Shown here: piece after piece, positions 6,798 to 7,753 of the stretch
Layout of the letters: the number at the start of each line of letters is the position of its first letter
Position numbering within the stretch: position 1 is the stretch's first letter
DNA from: Faucicola sp937889485
GTDB lineage: Bacteria; Pseudomonadota; Gammaproteobacteria; Pseudomonadales; Moraxellaceae
Reading direction: 5' to 3'
Length of the DNA: 7,753 nt
NCBI GenBank assembly: GCA_051653685.1
Contig: JBOFWQ010000104.1
Location: 1-7,753 of the forward strand
Translations under genes and position numbers: made by a program
Notes under the pieces: model-generated
The model's input: only the letters and a program-made list of their open reading frames with translations
Database searches by the model: none
What the model was told of the DNA's origin: nothing

Positions 6798-7184
6798 TTA
6801 GATGGCAGAACACACAAAGTCATAATCACGACCTTGTGAAGTCACTGTCAAAGCAGCGTCATTACCTTTTACTGCCCAATCATACATCGTAGTTTTGGCG
6901 CTATTGGCTAGCGTATAGCGAGTGCCCGAGCCAGAAACATCTTGTTTTAATACCATTGCGGCTTGGTTTAGACCAAGCATTGGCGAGGTGATTTTTAAGT
7001 TCGCCACATTGGTATTGTCATTTTGGGTGTAAAAAGCCACAACCTCTGTATTATTATCACATTTGTACGTCTGTGAATTTGCTTGCACTGCCAACACTTG
7101 TGAGGGTGTAGGCTGGGCCACTGGGGTCGAAGTACAAGCTGCCAAACTGGCCAAAAATGGTACCACTAACAATAATTTTTTCAT
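6798..7184 (-). CDS. mliC: MliC-like lipoprotein, probable inhibitor of c-type lysozyme
   Basis: A 128-residue probable lipoprotein. The signal peptide MKKLLLVVPFLASLAAC has a good lipobox (LAAC, Cys17), followed by a short Thr/Pro/Gln-rich linker. The rest resembles the MliC family of membrane-bound inhibitors of c-type lysozyme: TYKCDNNTEVVAFY near residues 39-52, the SGSGTRYTL segment (the family's inhibitory loop is of the SGxxY type), YDWAVKGNDAALTV and a C-terminal Cys that could bond with the Cys in YKC. Known members protect peptidoglycan from host lysozyme at the cell surface. The ATG at 7184 follows AGG at suitable spacing. The gene has its own promoter and terminator and sits between gcvT and gcvH with no metabolic link to them. 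Family assignment rests on motif reading only; a more general DUF-type envelope lipoprotein is the alternative. Confidence 0.75.
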   Translation of the reverse strand: MKKLLLVVPFLASLAACTSTPVAQPTPSQVLAVQANSQTYKCDNNTEVVAFYTQNDNTNVANLKITSPMLGLNQAAMVLKQDVSGSGTRYTLANSAKTTMYDWAVKGNDAALTVTSQGRDYDFVCSAI

Positions 7185-7212
7185 GATTTTACCTACTAAG
7201 AACGATGGATTT

Positions 7213-7242
7213 ATTATAAATATTAAATAATAACGCTAACAA
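7213..7242 (-). promoter_or_regulatory. Promoter of the mliC-like gene
   Basis: On the minus strand TTGTTA (7242-7237) and TATAAT (7218-7213) are 18 bases apart. The -10 box is a perfect sigma-70 match and the -35 box matches at 4 of 6 positions. Transcription would start near 7206, giving a leader of about 20 bases before the ATG at 7184. The -35 box overlaps one arm of the inverted repeat at 7233-7273. Confidence 0.65.
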
Positions 7243-7273
7243 ACTATGATAAATAACCTACTAATGTTAGCGT
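7233..7273. repeat. Inverted repeat with 8-bp arms overlapping the mliC-like promoter
   Basis: ACGCTAAC (7233-7240) and GTTAGCGT (7266-7273) are perfect inverted copies separated by 25 bases. The arm nearer the mliC-like gene covers part of the -35 box. It lies just after the gcvT stop, so it could be a loose terminator stem for gcvT (T-rich sequence follows on the minus strand) or paired operator half-sites. The long loop argues against an efficient terminator. Confidence 0.5.
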
Positions 7274-7300
7274 CAAACCCATCATACCATTGATAAAATC

Positions 7301-7753
7301 TTAATTAAATTGTTTGTTGCCATTTCTAACAAATGGTAACGAAATGATACGAACCGCAGTCGGCGTACCGCGTAGATCAACAGTGGCAGCGCTGTCTTGT
7401 GTTTTTGGGATACGGGCAATTGCAATAGATTGTTTTAAACTTGGTGAAAAAGTTCCGCTGGTGATCACCCCAGTTTTACCATTGTCAAGGGTGACAGTCA
7501 TGCCGTCTCGCAGCACGCCGCGACTCTCCAGAACCAGACCCACTTGCATCACGTCATCACCTGCTTCAACCGCTTGTTGCTGCTTTGCTTGCATGGCGGT
7601 GCGACCTACAAAGTCACGGTCATCTTTTAGTGCCAATGTCCAAGCCATACCACACTCATAAGGGCTGATGGTTTCGTCCATCTCATGCCCATAAAGATTC
7701 ATACCTGCCTCTAGGCGAAGCGTATCCCTTGCACCAAGTCCCACAGGGGCAAT
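7301..7753 (-). CDS. gcvT: Aminomethyltransferase, T protein of the glycine cleavage system; C-terminal part, 5' end outside window
   Basis: GcvT moves the methylene group from the aminomethyl arm of GcvH to tetrahydrofolate and releases ammonia. The frame stays open to the window edge, so only the last 150 residues are visible; family members are about 360-370 residues, so more than half lies outside. The visible part begins IAPVGLGARDTLRLEAG, followed by MNLYGHEMDE, the strongly conserved block of the family, and continues with DFVGR and the C-terminal barrel domain (GVITSGTFSPSLKQSIAIARI), ending KQFN. GTG at 7744 is internal and not a start, because the conserved sequence continues upstream of it. 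No clear terminator follows the stop apart from the long-loop inverted repeat. Any glycine-responsive leader of the locus would lie upstream, outside this window. Confidence 0.97.
   Translation of the reverse strand: MAPVGLGARDTLRLEAGMNLYGHEMDETISPYECGMAWTLALKDDRDFVGRTAMQAKQQQAVEAGDDVMQVGLVLESRGVLRDGMTVTLDNGKTGVITSGTFSPSLKQSIAIARIPKTQDSAATVDLRGTPTAVRIISLPFVRNGNKQFN

Overview
The window looks like a chromosomal segment of a gamma-proteobacterium of the family Moraxellaceae (Moraxella, Faucicola or Psychrobacter type). This is an inference from the gene pairing and protein style; no marker in the window fixes the genus. Two blocks converge on a shared terminator: a surface-adhesion block on the plus strand (1-2742) and a glycine-cleavage block on the minus strand (7753-2888).

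Plus-strand block. The window opens inside a trimeric autotransporter adhesin (type Vc, YadA/Hia/Ata-like). It shows stalk and neck repeats, a YadA-type head-repeat segment, a final neck and coiled coil, and the C-terminal beta-barrel anchor ending in FHW. After 104 bases, which contain a 13-pair RNA hairpin, comes a lipoprotein-like gene with an N-terminal BamE/SmpA-OmlA-like domain and a C-terminal OmpA peptidoglycan-binding domain. This architecture and position match TpgA, which helps hold such adhesins to the cell wall in Acinetobacter. A perfect 11-bp stem flanked by A and T runs (2825-2852) can terminate both this block and the facing gcvP.

Minus-strand block, in transcription order: gcvT (C-terminal part only, cut by the window end), an MliC-like lysozyme-inhibitor lipoprotein, gcvH and gcvP. 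The T, H and P proteins are three parts of the glycine cleavage system, which splits glycine into CO2, ammonia and methylene-tetrahydrofolate; the fourth, the L protein, is not here. The locus does not look like one simple operon. The mliC-like gene has a good promoter with a perfect TATAAT box and a 14-bp-stem terminator. gcvH has a weaker candidate promoter and is followed by two terminator-like hairpins. gcvP sits behind a 435-base non-coding gap.

That gcvH-gcvP gap is the least explained part of the window. It holds two hairpins, a 17-bp tandem repeat and a short block resembling the 3' core of glycine riboswitches, but the rest of that aptamer cannot be found, so no riboswitch is called. 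I see no mobile element, CRISPR array, tRNA or rRNA. No clearly new system is evident; the points worth a second look are the gcvP leader, the lysozyme-inhibitor gene inside the gcv locus, and the hairpin between adhesin and anchor gene.
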